Below, piece after piece: positions 23,301-36,900 of a stretch of DNA of 64,000 nt; the stretch's first letter is position 1; each line of letters starts with the position of its first letter. Position numbers and translations under genes: made by a program. The DNA comes from Adenophora triphylla var. japonica (taxonomy: Eukaryota; Streptophyta; Magnoliopsida; Asterales; Campanulaceae). Location of the stretch: NCBI GenBank assembly GCA_022495995.1, contig JAFEMH010007526.1, positions 22,516 to 86,515 of the forward strand, written 5' to 3'. Below the pieces are notes generated by a model. It was not told the origin of the DNA, searched no databases, and saw nothing but the letters and a program-made list of their open reading frames with translations.

Positions 23301-26300
23301 TTCCTTTAATTCGTACAGTGGTACTATATCACTCTTCTGCTTTCAAACTTACTGCACATCAAAATCATAACAAACAGCTAAGCTATCTAAGACACTTCAA
23401 AATCTCTAGCCTCTTCTAAGTTCTAACCCTCCCTATGCTTCTCATTAAAAGGTGCCCCAAGGTGGAAAGATGATTTACTCATGCAAATTTCATGATTAAA
23501 TATCTACAACGAATACCGTGATGTGAAGAGAAATTTTGCAGCGGCCATATGTACTGTTTATTCCTCCATTGAAATAGATCTCACATGGGAGGAGCAACTC
23601 ATTAGACAGACAATTGTAAAGCTGCCGGTTGAGGAAGCAGAAGAAGGTATACGGTAATTATTACTCCCTCCGTCCCACTTCAAGGTTCGTACTTTCCTTT
23701 CTGGTCCGTCCCACTTCAAGGTTCCCTTCCATAAATGGCAAGTTTTGAATATATTTTTACCCTTATGATTTAATATATTTACACTTTTCCATCATTTTCG
23801 ATGGAGCCAAAGACTCCCTGTTTTTGGCTTGGGAATATGGTGGAATAAAACAAAATGGCTCACTAAACTGTCTGCGCTTCTTTGTTATGAAGCAGCAGTC
23901 AGTCCATGCAATTTTCGACGCAATTTTCATCGTAGGTCATCCGGAAACAGCCTCTCTGTGCTTTAATACAGGGGCAAGGCTGCGTACATCCGACCCCCCC
24001 TTACCCCACCGTAGGTGCGAGCCTTTGCGGCATTGGGGTAATGTTGTTGTTGTTGTTGTTGTTGATTTAATATATTTACAAAAAAACATTCATTATACCC
24101 TTATAAAGTTAACATATTTACAAAAAAACCAATCATTAACTTACTATTCCTCCCACTCATTCTCTCTCCTATTAAATATTTTTAACTTTTACATTCTCTC
24201 TCTTCTAATCTTCTACCCACTTTCAAAAAAAACAATCATTAACTACTATTTCCTATCCCACATTTAACTTTTACATTCACTCTTCTCTAATTTCTACCCA
24301 CTTTCAAAAAAAAAATCTTAAAAAGCGTGAAATTCACACCAAGGAACCTTGATGTGGGACGGAGGGAGTATGTATACTCCCTCTGTCTCGTAACAGTGTG
24401 CTCCAATTTTGGGGCACACGGAAATTAATGGGTGAGTATATATATTCAAAAGTTTTGTGAGGGAGAAAGGGGTTGTGAGTATGATAAGTGGGGCCCACAA
24501 TTTAAGTGTATGAGTATGACAAATAGAGTATAGGGATTATAATATTAAAAAAAAAATCATTTTGGGTAATGGGACTTATCAATGGGACACTCAAAAGGGA
24601 AATATGTGCACATTGTAATGGGACGGAGGGAGTATGTAATACCAATTACATACTCCCTCCGTTTAATGAGTTGCACCTCCCATGTGATTAAAGAGTGAGT
24701 ATATATATTAAAAAGTATAGTGAGGGAGAAATAGGTTGTGGGTATGATAAGTGGGGCCCACAATTTAAGTGTGTGAGTATGACAAATGGAGTATAGGGAG
24801 TATAATAATAATAATAATAGGATTCCATTTTGGGTAATGGGACTTATCAATGGGACACCCAAAAGGGAAATATGTGCACATTGCTATGGGACGGAGGGAG
24901 TATGTAGAATGACTAAAGAAATCTGTAATAATTTCTTACGGCACTATTCTTTGGCAATGGAACGTTCGTATATGATTATATTCGGAACTGGTTGGGTCAT
25001 ACCATGATTTATTTGTAGAGGAACAGCCTATTTGTGCACTTTCTGGATCATTTGAAGCAAGCGAATCAATGTTCTTAGGATTTAGAATCGTGTTCGTGTA
25101 TAGCACCTATGAATGTTTCACTTCTACACCACCTGACTTTACATACATGAGTGCTTCGTCCCCCACCCCTTTTTGCGGTACCTTTTCTTCTGAATATAAA
25201 CTATTACTAATAAAAAATCAGTACCAGGCGTAACCGTACGTGACAAAACTGTTGTCATAAAACAATGCCAAGTTTATAAGCCTAACAGGAGAAAAAATTT
25301 GATAATATTCAGGAGGAGTACCATTATCATGTGCATGGCGTATTATATTCGTAGTGAAACTGGTAAAATTCATACCTCAGGGTGAATTTCTCTCATAATC
25401 TCATACATGTCAAGAAGCACAAATAATTTTTCAGGGGACCTCTTGCTTTTGGCAATAGCTTCCCCAAAACTAAGGAGCACAGCTACACTGTTTGCAGTTA
25501 CATCTGCATAGCACTGGTCCCTTAGAGAATCCATTCCTTCAAATACTTGATCACAGACTTTCTTTTCCGCAGCAAATAGTAGTTTCACCTGCTTTATAAA
25601 AGACAGCTTAGCAGAATGGTTGGAGGAAGGGACAAGAAGGACAATGTAGATCATAAGTTAAAGTAAATCCACACCGATATGCGCATAAAATGAATCCAAT
25701 TCCCAATCTTAGCCTCCAAGACCTCCCACTGCATCCTTTGGACATCGTCTTTACCAAGTTTTTCTACTCCTAACTTTCTGAGGCTCTGTTCAACAGAAAT
25801 AGCACGGACTTCCCTGAATATACAAAGAAAATCATTCCAAAAAGTTGGATGACAGTGCTCGATCCCGGAAAGTACAATCAATATCGCCCATTAGTAATTA
25901 TGGACATAAAATAAAAAGAATTAATGTACATGTTGCACTGTCAGAAATACCGTGTTTTCCAATCAAGAAAGTTATTACCAAGCAGTAAAAAATGGTGACT
26001 TGATGATCACTAACTTAAGAACATCTAGAAGACATATCATATCAAGTGAATCAGAGTTATTCTTCGGCTCTGTCCATGCAAAATTACAATCTCCAAGAGC
26101 AACTGGGCCATTCTCCCATCCTATCCATCCCAAATCCATACAATCTTCTGCATTAATAAAATGGAAGAACCAAATACTCAAAAAAATACTATCACTACAA
26201 CGTAAAGCATAAACAAAGAAAACTAAAACCTCAAGTTTTCTCAATTGAAGGCGATCCAGTTGCATCTCCCGTTACACCTGCTTACTATTATTCAATATTT

Positions 26301-29300
26301 ACAATTAGTGTCGACCTAGTCTCATTACCTACATCAAACAATTATCAGGATGATAAGGGGACTTGATTTTTAATATGCAAACTTGTTTTGCAGCTGCAAG
26401 CCAAGTTACCTGGACTCTTGTACAAAGATTAGACCAGACATCCAGCCTGCGAATATTTTAAAATTTTACAGAAAAACTGTTGGTTTCCAACTGGCAAACG
26501 ACACCCATGTCATGTCGTGCCGACACGGATTCATTGACAAAAATGAAGATTCCATGTAACACAGGCTACAAGAGACCGAGCTTGTATAGGCCGTGGACCT
26601 GGAAGACTTGGAAAAAAAAGTAAAAACCTTCTACAGCATACTGTAACCAATTTCGGGTACGCTTGTTAGTTTTACTCTCTCTTCTGTGTACTGATATATT
26701 TTTCCACTTATTCACTCATTGTTTCCACCATCTCTCTCTCTCTCTCTTACTTTTGCTTCAATGATTACAAAGTAAAGAACAAAATTGAATCTGAATGTAC
26801 CCATTCTAACTTACTTAGATGCTAAAGCTTAATTCCTAAGGAATAAGTGGAGTAAATCCCAAAAATATAGAATTCAAGTCGAAAGTTTATACCAAAAAAT
26901 ATTGTTTGTAGTTATTGTGATAATGATCTATTGCCCGCATAGGACCTGCTCAAATATTTCTGTGTCCTACAAACCTATTCTGAAAGATTACAACAACAAC
27001 ATTCCTATTCTGAAAGATTACTTCAACAAAATAGCAACTAAGGGTAACAACTTTATGCAGATGCTATATATCCTAACTATAAAAATGGCACACTAGAGCC
27101 AAAATCTGTGATATAACCGCGTCCTAGGAAAACATGTAAAGTCTTATGTAAACGTAAGAAGTTTTTGAGAAGCCAAGTACTTCAATTGATAGGTTTGTTG
27201 TTATAGAAATTTTACAAAACCCTAAAAAGAATTTCCAGTGAGCTTTAAAATTCCATCTTTAGGCGTTATATTTTCGGAAATGCTATTGATATTTAGGTGT
27301 TAATTGCTAACCTCATGGTTTGTTTGCGTCTTGCTTAAGCGCATACTTCCGGTATCCAATAGGTCGGTCACATGTTGGATTAAACAAACACGTTCAAAGA
27401 ATTTTTTTTACATATCTTACTGGACATATCCTATCTTACATGAATATAGGTGGACAGCTTCCAATGGATCTGATGAGCACATAAAAAAAGGGGTTTCAAG
27501 TTCTGAAGCTCCAGATTGAGCTGGAAGAGTTTGAAGAGGGTAGAAGAATAATAAGATTATAAGAAACTAAGACTATCTGAAGCAGAAAGATTAAATCTTC
27601 TTAAAGATGAATCTGGACTAATGAAATCAGACTCCAGCAGATAGGGCTGCAAAATAAGCAGAGCCAAATTTTACATTAGTTAACCTCAGCTTGTTTAGAA
27701 CTCCCTCCGTCCCTAAACGAATGTCCATTTATGACTTTAGAAATTTAAGAAAGTTTGCTTTTAAGTAACTTGAGTGGAATATATACACAAATGACCTTAA
27801 CGAGATCACAATATAACATACTGATAACTATTGTATTAAATTTGACAATGGAAATTTAGTAATATCACCAAAAATGAACACCAATTAGGATGCAAAAAAG
27901 GGCACTCGTTTAATGCCGGAGGGAGTAATAAGCTTTAAAAATTCCCCTTTGTCCAGAAAAGATAGTCCCATTTTGATTTGGTTGGTCAACTTGATTGAAC
28001 TTTGACTAAGATTTTGTGAATATTTAATCATCCTAATGAAATTCTAAAATTGATGCACCATTACGAATATTATCAATAACCATTTTTAGAATTTAATTAT
28101 GATTATTAAATTTTCATATGTTATTGGTCAAAGTCCAATCAAGTAGACTTCAAAGTCAAAGTGGACCGATCTTTCCAGAACGAAGGAGGTATAAATTTGT
28201 TTGGCGTTCATGTGACTGCCAGACTCCAAGATGTTGGGATCATGTCTTCGTGGAGATGAAATGTGCAGTACAAAGAGCTAAGCTTTACAAGTTAGATGGT
28301 GACAACTTTGTTTGCTGACACTGAAACTCTTAACCATGTGCTCATCACATATGTAATATGTTCATAAGATTCTCCCACTATCTATATTAGTTAGCCATAA
28401 ACATTGTCAGGGTAATAGGAATAGGAACCTTCACTACTCTCATGACTCATCTGGTTTGATTATGTTACACTATCCCACATTCAACTTCTGCAGCCCAGGA
28501 ACTAGCTCAATGCTTGAAGCTACTAATACTCTTTGAGGTGCACCAAAACTATGTAAGCTTCCTAAATGGATTCTAAAAGCTTCGGGTATTAATACATAGA
28601 CAAATGATGGTGCTGGATTAAATGGAATGCTTTTGTAGGTGTCATTTCACATCTCATAAAGGCCTTCATATTATCTTGGATATTTGAACTAGTTGCACAT
28701 TTCTACTCCTAAACCCTTTGTCCAATGTAATGAATGCAAAGCTGTGGCACTTAGATAGCTCCCCTACCCCGGTCAGTCTCTTCTCCGCTCCAGTGTTGCT
28801 TATATTAGATCCATCTGAACCATACTTGATTTTATAATTATCCTCTTGATGAGAGCAGAACTACGTGAACGCGTGTATGTGTGAGCACGCGCGTGTGTGC
28901 GAGCATGCGCGTGTGTGCTAACTCAAGTCAATGGCGGACCCATGATTTTTTCCTAAGCAAGTGCAAAATTAAACTACAAAGCTTCAAATTATAACCGTCC
29001 ACTACACAATTACAAAAAAAAAAAAAAAAACTTCAAATTATAATCATCGTTATACTCTAGCTAATTATCATATTCATCAAATCAATTCCGATTGAAGTTA
29101 CACAATTCAGTCCCAATCAATTTTTTGAGGAAAATCATGGTTGCGGGGTTGACAGGGCCCTTTGATAGATACTTTCACCTTCCCCGGTAATATATGACAC
29201 GGTAGTCTGGAAATTTTATTAGACATTGACTCGTTTGGCAGACAAGTTTATTTTTCTGTTTCGTTTGATTAATTATCAAGATTACAAACATTTGTTCTTA

Positions 29301-30885
29301 ATGGTGCAAGTCTGTTAGCTCGATTTCAGTGTGGCTTTAGCTCTTCCTATCAGTCTTAGCAATTGTGATCTATTTGCACAAAACAAGAAAATGTGATTGT
29401 GAAATAGTTTATGATCAGTAGATGTGTGGATCCATCCAACATGAAGTTGAAAACTGAAAGGGAAAAAGTAAAAAAGAAAAGGAGGTCAGCATTTCCGGGC
29501 AAGGATGATAAGACCCCAAACCTACCTCGGAAGGAAAAAAAAAAAGAATAATGCCCACCATGGGGTAATGAACTGAAACGGAAAGATTAAAAAGAAAAGG
29601 AGGTCAGCGTTTCCAGGCAAGGGATGATATACCCCAAACCAACCTTGGAATGAAAAAAGGTTAAATGTCTTGCACTTTACCAACTGGGCCAGACGGGCTA
29701 TTTGATATGGAGTGACCTCTATGCAAAAAGTATTTTAAATTATTTTTTTCGTTGAAGTGGGAAAGTGTTGGGTGCACGAGCGGCCAATACCATTAATGTA
29801 GGTCCAACCCCGACTCAAGTCAATCTCATGTGAATCTAACGTAAGAAGGACCTGGGCTCCTAACTTTTCCACAACATTCTATGTAATTTGCAGAATTACA
29901 GACCCTTTTATTTAACTAACTAAAATCCTATAAATTCTCAGATTTTCATATAGGTACAAATATCACAAGAAAGGTACCTCAACCTTATTCCAATTCCAAG
30001 ACCATGGATCTAGCTTAAAGAACAAACTAAATTGGGCAAATCATCACATCTAATTTGAAGTTTCAATTCAGTTGTTGATCGAAAACATTTAAGAAAAACA
30101 ATACTTTTTAAAATTTGGAACTCATCACCATTTCATTAACCTCTTCCTTCGTTCACATTGACTTGATTCCATACACTCCTAAAGGTAAGGGATTCTAAGA
30201 GAAATATATGAGGAATGTCCTAATACGAAAATATAACTACAAAGGTATCTTTGATTTAGATTCAGCGTCAAGATACAACAACAACAAAGCCCTAGTCCCA
30301 AAATGATTTAGGGTCAACTAACATCAATCGTCGTATAGAATCGTCAATATAGAAATGAGGAATAATGAAAAAGTGAGATGTGAAAGAAAACAAAAATGTT
30401 TTAGAAAATGTTTTTTCCTTTTTAAAAAAAAGAAAACTAAAAAATAAAATAAATCATATACTCCTTCCGTCCCACGTGAGTGGAGACTTATTTCCTTTTT
30501 CGTCCGTCCCACGTGAGTGGAGACCGGCCAAAATGGGAAAGATTTTACACTATTTCTCTCACTCATTCTCTCTCTTATTTCACTTTTATACTCACAACAC
30601 CAATCAACTTACTATTCCTCCCACACATTCTCTCTCATATTTTATTTTTCATACTCACAAACACCTCCCCTACTAATTCTCTCTCCTACTTTTCCTTAAT
30701 TCGTGTGCCCAATTTTTTGGTCTCCACTCACGTGGGACAAAATATCAGACCATGATTTAGATCAAAGTTAATGGATACTGAAGAATTATCCTCGGAGTCA
30801 TAAGTGACACTTGCAATGTGCTTCCCACTCCCAATTCCGCCGATACACGAGAACTTAGAAAGAAAAGAAGTCTTGGATTTTGCCA

Positions 30886-30968
<83 letters not shown>

Positions 30969-33900
30969 TGATGCTGCGATCAAAGTCGTTTCTTAATTAC
31001 TAGTTAGAATTCAGCCACAGGTGGTGGCCAATGTTACAACTAAAGAAGAAAATGAATCGTGTCACTGCACAAGAGAGAGTAAAAAAGTACTCATACCTGT
31101 AAATGGTGAAAAGCTGTTGTTGATGACCAGCTTGAAACATTTGTTGAGCTAAATCATGCAACAATGGCACAATTCTAGGCGGAACGAGAGTCGGAGGGTG
31201 GTAAACAACAGTTTCTAAACTTTTATTTTGGTGATCTGATTGTTTCCTGCTACTAGCATCACCCTGACCAGGTGATCCTGATGACGGTCGTAAATTTTGG
31301 GGCAGGCAGTCAAAAAGGCGATCCGGTTCCACAGGTTTGCTGAAGCACACATAAGATGTGATATCATAAGTCAGATACCTAGCCTTCAGAGATATATAAA
31401 TCAACTAAACAGTCTGATGTATTTATCCATGGTCCAACGATGCATCACAAACTGAAACCCAGCAGAACAGACACTCATAATTAATATACATGTGAAAGAA
31501 AAATGCAGAACATTCTACCAAAGAATCATTATACAATACAATACAATACAACAACAACATCGACTCTCTTATTCTCACCTACGCTGGGTAAAGTGGGGCC
31601 GGATGTATTAAAGCATAAAGAGGTTGTTTCCGAATGACCCAAGATGAAAATTGCGTGGAAAACTGCATGGACTGACTGTTGCTTTGTAACAGAGAAACGC
31701 AGACAGCTTTAGTGAGTCATTTTGCTTTATTCCATCATATTCCCAAGCCAAAAATAGTGAGTCTGCTCCATCGTAAATGATGGAAAACAATCATTATACA
31801 ATCGAAAGAAAATTTAGAAGCACAAACTAGCAAAGACTTAAAGCTTTCAGTTCTAAGTTTCACAGAGATCTAAAAGTTTTAAGCAGACGCCAGGGTTTCA
31901 AAACTGGATAGTTCTGGGACTTGTTCTTGTTGTTTTTTCCGACCGTGTTTTACTCTGAGATTTAATCCTTCCCCTTTCCCCATTTTTCCATTATTTGGAA
32001 CTCGTGACGCCGTTTAAGATCCGGGCCTTCATGTGGAATGTTGGCTCTTAACAAGCTCAACAAATGACAAAGCGCAAGATCGAAAACCTTACAAATGTTT
32101 ATCTCCGAATTGGTGACTGATCTGCAAATTTTCTATGGAGTCTCACGATCACCTCTTCCTACATTTTGATGGACTTCGCTATCTTTGGAATTGGCTGTTT
32201 TATTTGACAGGTGCTAGTAGTCAAGTTAGTCCAGAATCCGTGTTCGTTTCTCCAGCCTTAAGTTCATTGTGTTAAACAAGGACTGATGCGAATATTTTGT
32301 GGGGTTTTTGCTATTTTTGGGTGCATTTGGTTGGAAAGTAATGCAAGGATATTTAAGGATCTTCTTTTGAAATCCTTTCTCTGGGGTAGAGTTGTTTGTC
32401 TAGCTTTACTATGGGCTCATGCGAAGGGTGCTTTTGGGGGGATTCCCCTTTCTGATTTGAGGAGATATTGGAGTCTCTCTTTTCTTAGACAAGGCTTTTG
32501 TTTACTTGTTTGTAATTTTCTCTTCCTTGGAATGTTGGATTTCCTGTCCATCTGTTTGTGTATTCTCCTATATTCTAATAATACTACTTTTCTTATCAAT
32601 ATTATTAATAAATAAAAATAACTAGCAGCGAAATGAAAATCTAGAAGGAAATATTACCGGCCACTCAACTTTGTCGCATTATTCACATGGGCAACCCATT
32701 TTTTTTAAATATCCCACCTTGCCACCCAACTATCACACACTAGACACATAGGTCACCGAAGTCTCAAATTATTCAACCTTGCAACTCAACGAATTAAAAG
32801 TATGCAAATGACCCCAAAAAGGGACTTTTATTAACTTTTTTCCGTTAATTGGTTCTAAATTTCCATTTATACCCCTCTATAGCACCCATGATTTGTAATT
32901 TCTATTTCTACGAACATATTTATATATTTATCAACAAAATTGCTATTAATGTGTATTATTTAAAATTTTAAATTGCAGCCTGTGGCCTAATGATTTTAAA
33001 TTACTATTTCAGGTTGCTTTAAAAAAAAAATGCTCATGATTTTAATTTTAAAATTATATGAATATAAACATGTTCATAGAAATTGAACAAGAAAATTATA
33101 ATTCTAAAATTTAAAATGGGGTAAAAATACGATTTTGCTGACTTTTTATTGAAGAAAAAAAAATGCAAATTTAACAAAAAAAAAAAAAAAGCTGAATCGA
33201 AATTTGAAATTGCAATTATAATTTCTTGTTTCTTCATTTTTTGTTGACTTCGTATTGATTTTTATTTTTCAATTATAATGAAAATGTTTGTATTATAAAA
33301 TCTAAATTATTTCATAGATATTATTTAAAATGTAATATTTATAGTACTTTATTTAGGGGTGTAGCTGAGAATTTGGGAGCAACTAACTGAAAAAGTTAAC
33401 TGCAATCTATTTTTGGTGTCATTTGCATACTCTTAATTTTTTGGGTGCTAAGGTTGAATATTTTTGAACTTTGGTGGCCTATGTGATTAACGTGTCAAAG
33501 TTGAGTGGCAAGATTGAATATTTTAGAACTTGGGTGGCCGAAGTGAATAATGAGTCAAAGTTGGGTGCCCCAAATGGTAGTTCTGCGAAACTAAAACTAA
33601 ACAACTGAATGTAGAAGTATGGAAGTTAAATTAAAACTGAATGCTAAAACAGGAATCCGAAAACAAAAAAAAAAACAAATCCAAAATAAATGTTTTATTA
33701 AAAAACTATTTGGGTACTACAATACTTCATAATCAACGATCAGTCATTCATAAGATAGAAGATGGAGATCATAGTTCCAACTTGAGGCTTTTTACAAATA
33801 AATCTGTTTACTACTAAGCTTAGTCAATCATGATTGCTAAAGTAATTCATCCTGAAAAGAACAGGTTTTTGGTGGAGATTGTGTGGGCAACAGATAAGCT

Positions 33901-36900
33901 TTCACAATCCCAAGGACCTGATGGAATAGCACTAGAGGTTTTTAAGATCCCAACTTGATTTTGGATTTGTTCGCCCAGACAAAGAAAATAGGTGATCTTC
34001 AGATTTATGGATTTCTTAAAATAACAGTTCAACCATAGCCCATACAATAATTCCATATTTATTCACATTGGACAAATGGAAGTATAGACAAATTTTTACC
34101 ATCCCTTCTACTAAAGCACAAGGTTAGTAATTTGAAAACCTATTTGCCTAGTTCATTGCAGCCTTGTCTATATAACAGCACTTCAAGATCGTGTTACGTA
34201 ATTTAGCACAGAGTAGACCATAAAGCTATCTAGAGAATAAGTTCAACAAGCATAAGTACACCTATAGAAATTCTTGAGTTAGTATGATAGGAAGGGAGGT
34301 GATCTTTCTACTTTAAGGCGTTTCTTGGAAGGCAAGTATGAGCCACTTCCCCATCAGTACTCTGTTTACCATTACACTTACCTCTTTGTCTCCTCTTCTT
34401 GGCAGGGTGGTGGGTAGAAAACATGTCTTTGCTGGTTGACAATAGAGTCCATGTGGTATGACATCTGTACAAGTCCCTTATACTCCCTCTGTCCTGAAAT
34501 GATCTTCCCACTTTTTTTGTCGTTAATACGAAGGTACTTTGAGCAATAGTTTTAGGTTGATTTAATCATCCTGATAAAAATTTAAATCTTGGTATCGATG
34601 CACCATTATAAATACTATCAATAACGATTTTTAGATGTTCATTCGGATAATTAGATCAACCTAAAGTTATTGCTCATAGTACCTTCGAGTTAACGACAAA
34701 AAAGTAGGAAGATCATTTCGGGACGGAGGGAGTATTTCATTCTCTCACCAACTCACCCAACCTTCAGTCTCTAACCTCATACAATTATACAAACTCATTC
34801 TATCTGGTTTTAGCAGCTTTCCGCATCCTTTCATTCCGGCATAAATTTTCAAGCTAATGTTCCTTCAGCCAAAGCCTTCTATTTTCTTTTCTTTTTTGTA
34901 TCTCCGACCAGCGCACATTTCCTCAACATCATGTTCAGTTTTATAAGTGCACTTAGTGTTTAATCTATCATTCTATAAACATGAAGTTTTGTTAGTTAAA
35001 TTGATCAAAACAGTTACTGGAAGCCAATGCCACATGTGCTTGGTCTGCTCACCCTTCTGTTTCAGGAATGGCCCCCAAACGTTCAAACAAGTTTGGCCTA
35101 ACTTCTACCCATCAGAAGTATGGGAATTTTATTAAGGAAATCAGATCTGTGATGCTCAGACTCTTTGGTTTACCTCGCCGTACCCGTATGGGCCGTATCG
35201 GACACTCGTATTTTAATCTCGTTGACAAGGGTCCGGCAGGATAAACCAAAGAGTCCGAGCATCATAAAATCAGACCATTTCCCATAATGGATAGGACAAG
35301 AAGGTTTATACAATTATACTCAATGAATCAGATTAAAAGAGGGATTGAATGTACTTGTAGTAATGCTAATCTGGTATCTCAGTTAATTCAAATTCTTGGG
35401 TACATCTACCTAAAATGGGAAAGAGGGAGGGAGGGAGTGTGTGTACTAGTACTAGACAATAACAAAATTGAAATAAGTCAAACAAATTACAGAAAAGAAC
35501 TGGATGTCAAATGAAAAGGCAAACCTGTATGAGGTTAAGAGCTGTTGGAACTCTTCATCAAGCTTTAAAGTAGCCTTAACAAGTAAGTTAGTAGCATGGC
35601 TGATCACCCCAACACTACTCTTAAGGTTTTTATTAGTGCTGAAAAAACGAACAATGCTTCTCAGCTGATCAACTGCTTCTAGATAACTTTCCAAATCCTC
35701 ATGTGGTCCCCTCAAAATTTTTGCCTCTGCCTAATGTTTTACAATAAGAGACAAATGAGAACAGTGAATAGCATGTACAGTTGTACTAGATTTCAATAAA
35801 TATAATGTATGTTGTTATCTACTAAATAGCTGAGGGGACATGAATCATCCAAAGCATAATATAATGGAATTAACTTCCATAAGATAATATAGTAAAATCT
35901 AGCTTACCTGATTATAGGGATAAAAGACTTTGTTATTGTTGTAAAATGAAAATAAAATCTCTGCAACACAACATAAGTCGTACAGAAAACATGACAGACA
36001 GCAAGCTCTTGATAGAATTTCAGGTATGATCCTTAGGTTTGAGAATGTAGTATCGCAATCTCTTAATGAAAATGAAATAATATTATTATACATCATATAC
36101 ATGATCATAGAGCCAGTAAGACTTGCTGTACTCCTTGGACATCCGCCAATTAATACATGTTGCATGCATGAGTCACAGACTGCATATGATAATATGATTT
36201 GGCTCGGCCATGTGAGCTACAATTTTATCTTCTATGTCAACCTCGAAAGGGATCATGAACCAGAACTTGCTGCAACTACAATTAATGAAGTATGAAATTT
36301 GATTATGACAACAGAAAATTCTCCTTGTACTGAGGGAAAAAGGGGTCTTCCAGTATGGAATTGGCTTATCGGTCCAAAGGAGGCTATCCTTAATATTTGA
36401 ATGGATCAAAGGGATTTGTTGCATTAACATTGTTGTTAGTGGTGTTTCTTCGTGTTTCTTTTTGGCCAATCGACATTTTGAACCCATGTACTATGCTCTA
36501 GCTTCGGTTTTAACCCACCTTATTTTTTTTAGAATTTTTAACCTCTGTACTCCAAATACACATGTTTTTGCCCGACACACTTAACTCCGTCCAAAAATGT
36601 TACAAAACTTAACAAAAACCTAACAAAACTAGCAAAACTTCGATTTTTCTTAAAAATATGGCTTCCCTTGTTTCACCGCCCAACTGCTGCCGCCACCACT
36701 ATTGTCGCCACCCACTTGCCCCACCACTAGCATCACGCCATCACCACCTCCACCCTCCTTACACCACCACAAGCTGCCACCATCGCCGCCACAACCATTT
36801 CCCTGACTTTTATTTCTTCTCCTTAGTTTTGTAGATTAATGAGTGTTTATTTAGAAGTAATTCAATTCATACCATATAAAGATCAAACATGGCCGCTTGA

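Larger units (their letters stand above)
20391..25375 (-). other. EXO70 intron 6 (5.0 kb)
   Basis: Holds Copia-type LTR fragments with a minisatellite (20900-22330), a foldback element (22349-22454), a Stowaway-like MITE (23019-23260), three back-to-back MITEs (23663-24900) and a SINE inside the first of those three. The segments 20391-20900 and 22455-23018 show nothing recognisable. Confidence 0.85.
25814..31096 (-). other. EXO70 intron 4 (5.3 kb)
   Basis: Holds a (TA)n tract (30888-30962), MITEs at 30461-30740, 27943-28189 and 27701-27925, a SINE-like tail near 30272-30345, a two-copy tandem repeat (29450-29660) and a GT/GC-alternating tract (28872-28919). The span 25814-27700 shows no recognisable element beyond a short (CT)n at 26730-26749. 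Confidence 0.85.
31340..35524 (-). other. EXO70 intron 3 (4.2 kb)
   Basis: Holds a small foldback element (35150-35264), a Stowaway-like MITE (34483-34732), a long-TIR element (32655-33577), a LINE 3' fragment (about 31930-32621) and a SINE copy (31538-31788). I see nothing identifiable between 33578 and 34482. Confidence 0.85.

Noticed and set aside
23824..24267. 147-residue frame
   Set aside because: It runs across a SINE and the MITE that hosts it, so it is not a protein-coding gene.
25900..26300. Overlapping frames on both strands in EXO70 intron 4
   Set aside because: Adjacent to exon 5 but without splice signals that would join them to the gene, and without motifs. Most likely chance.
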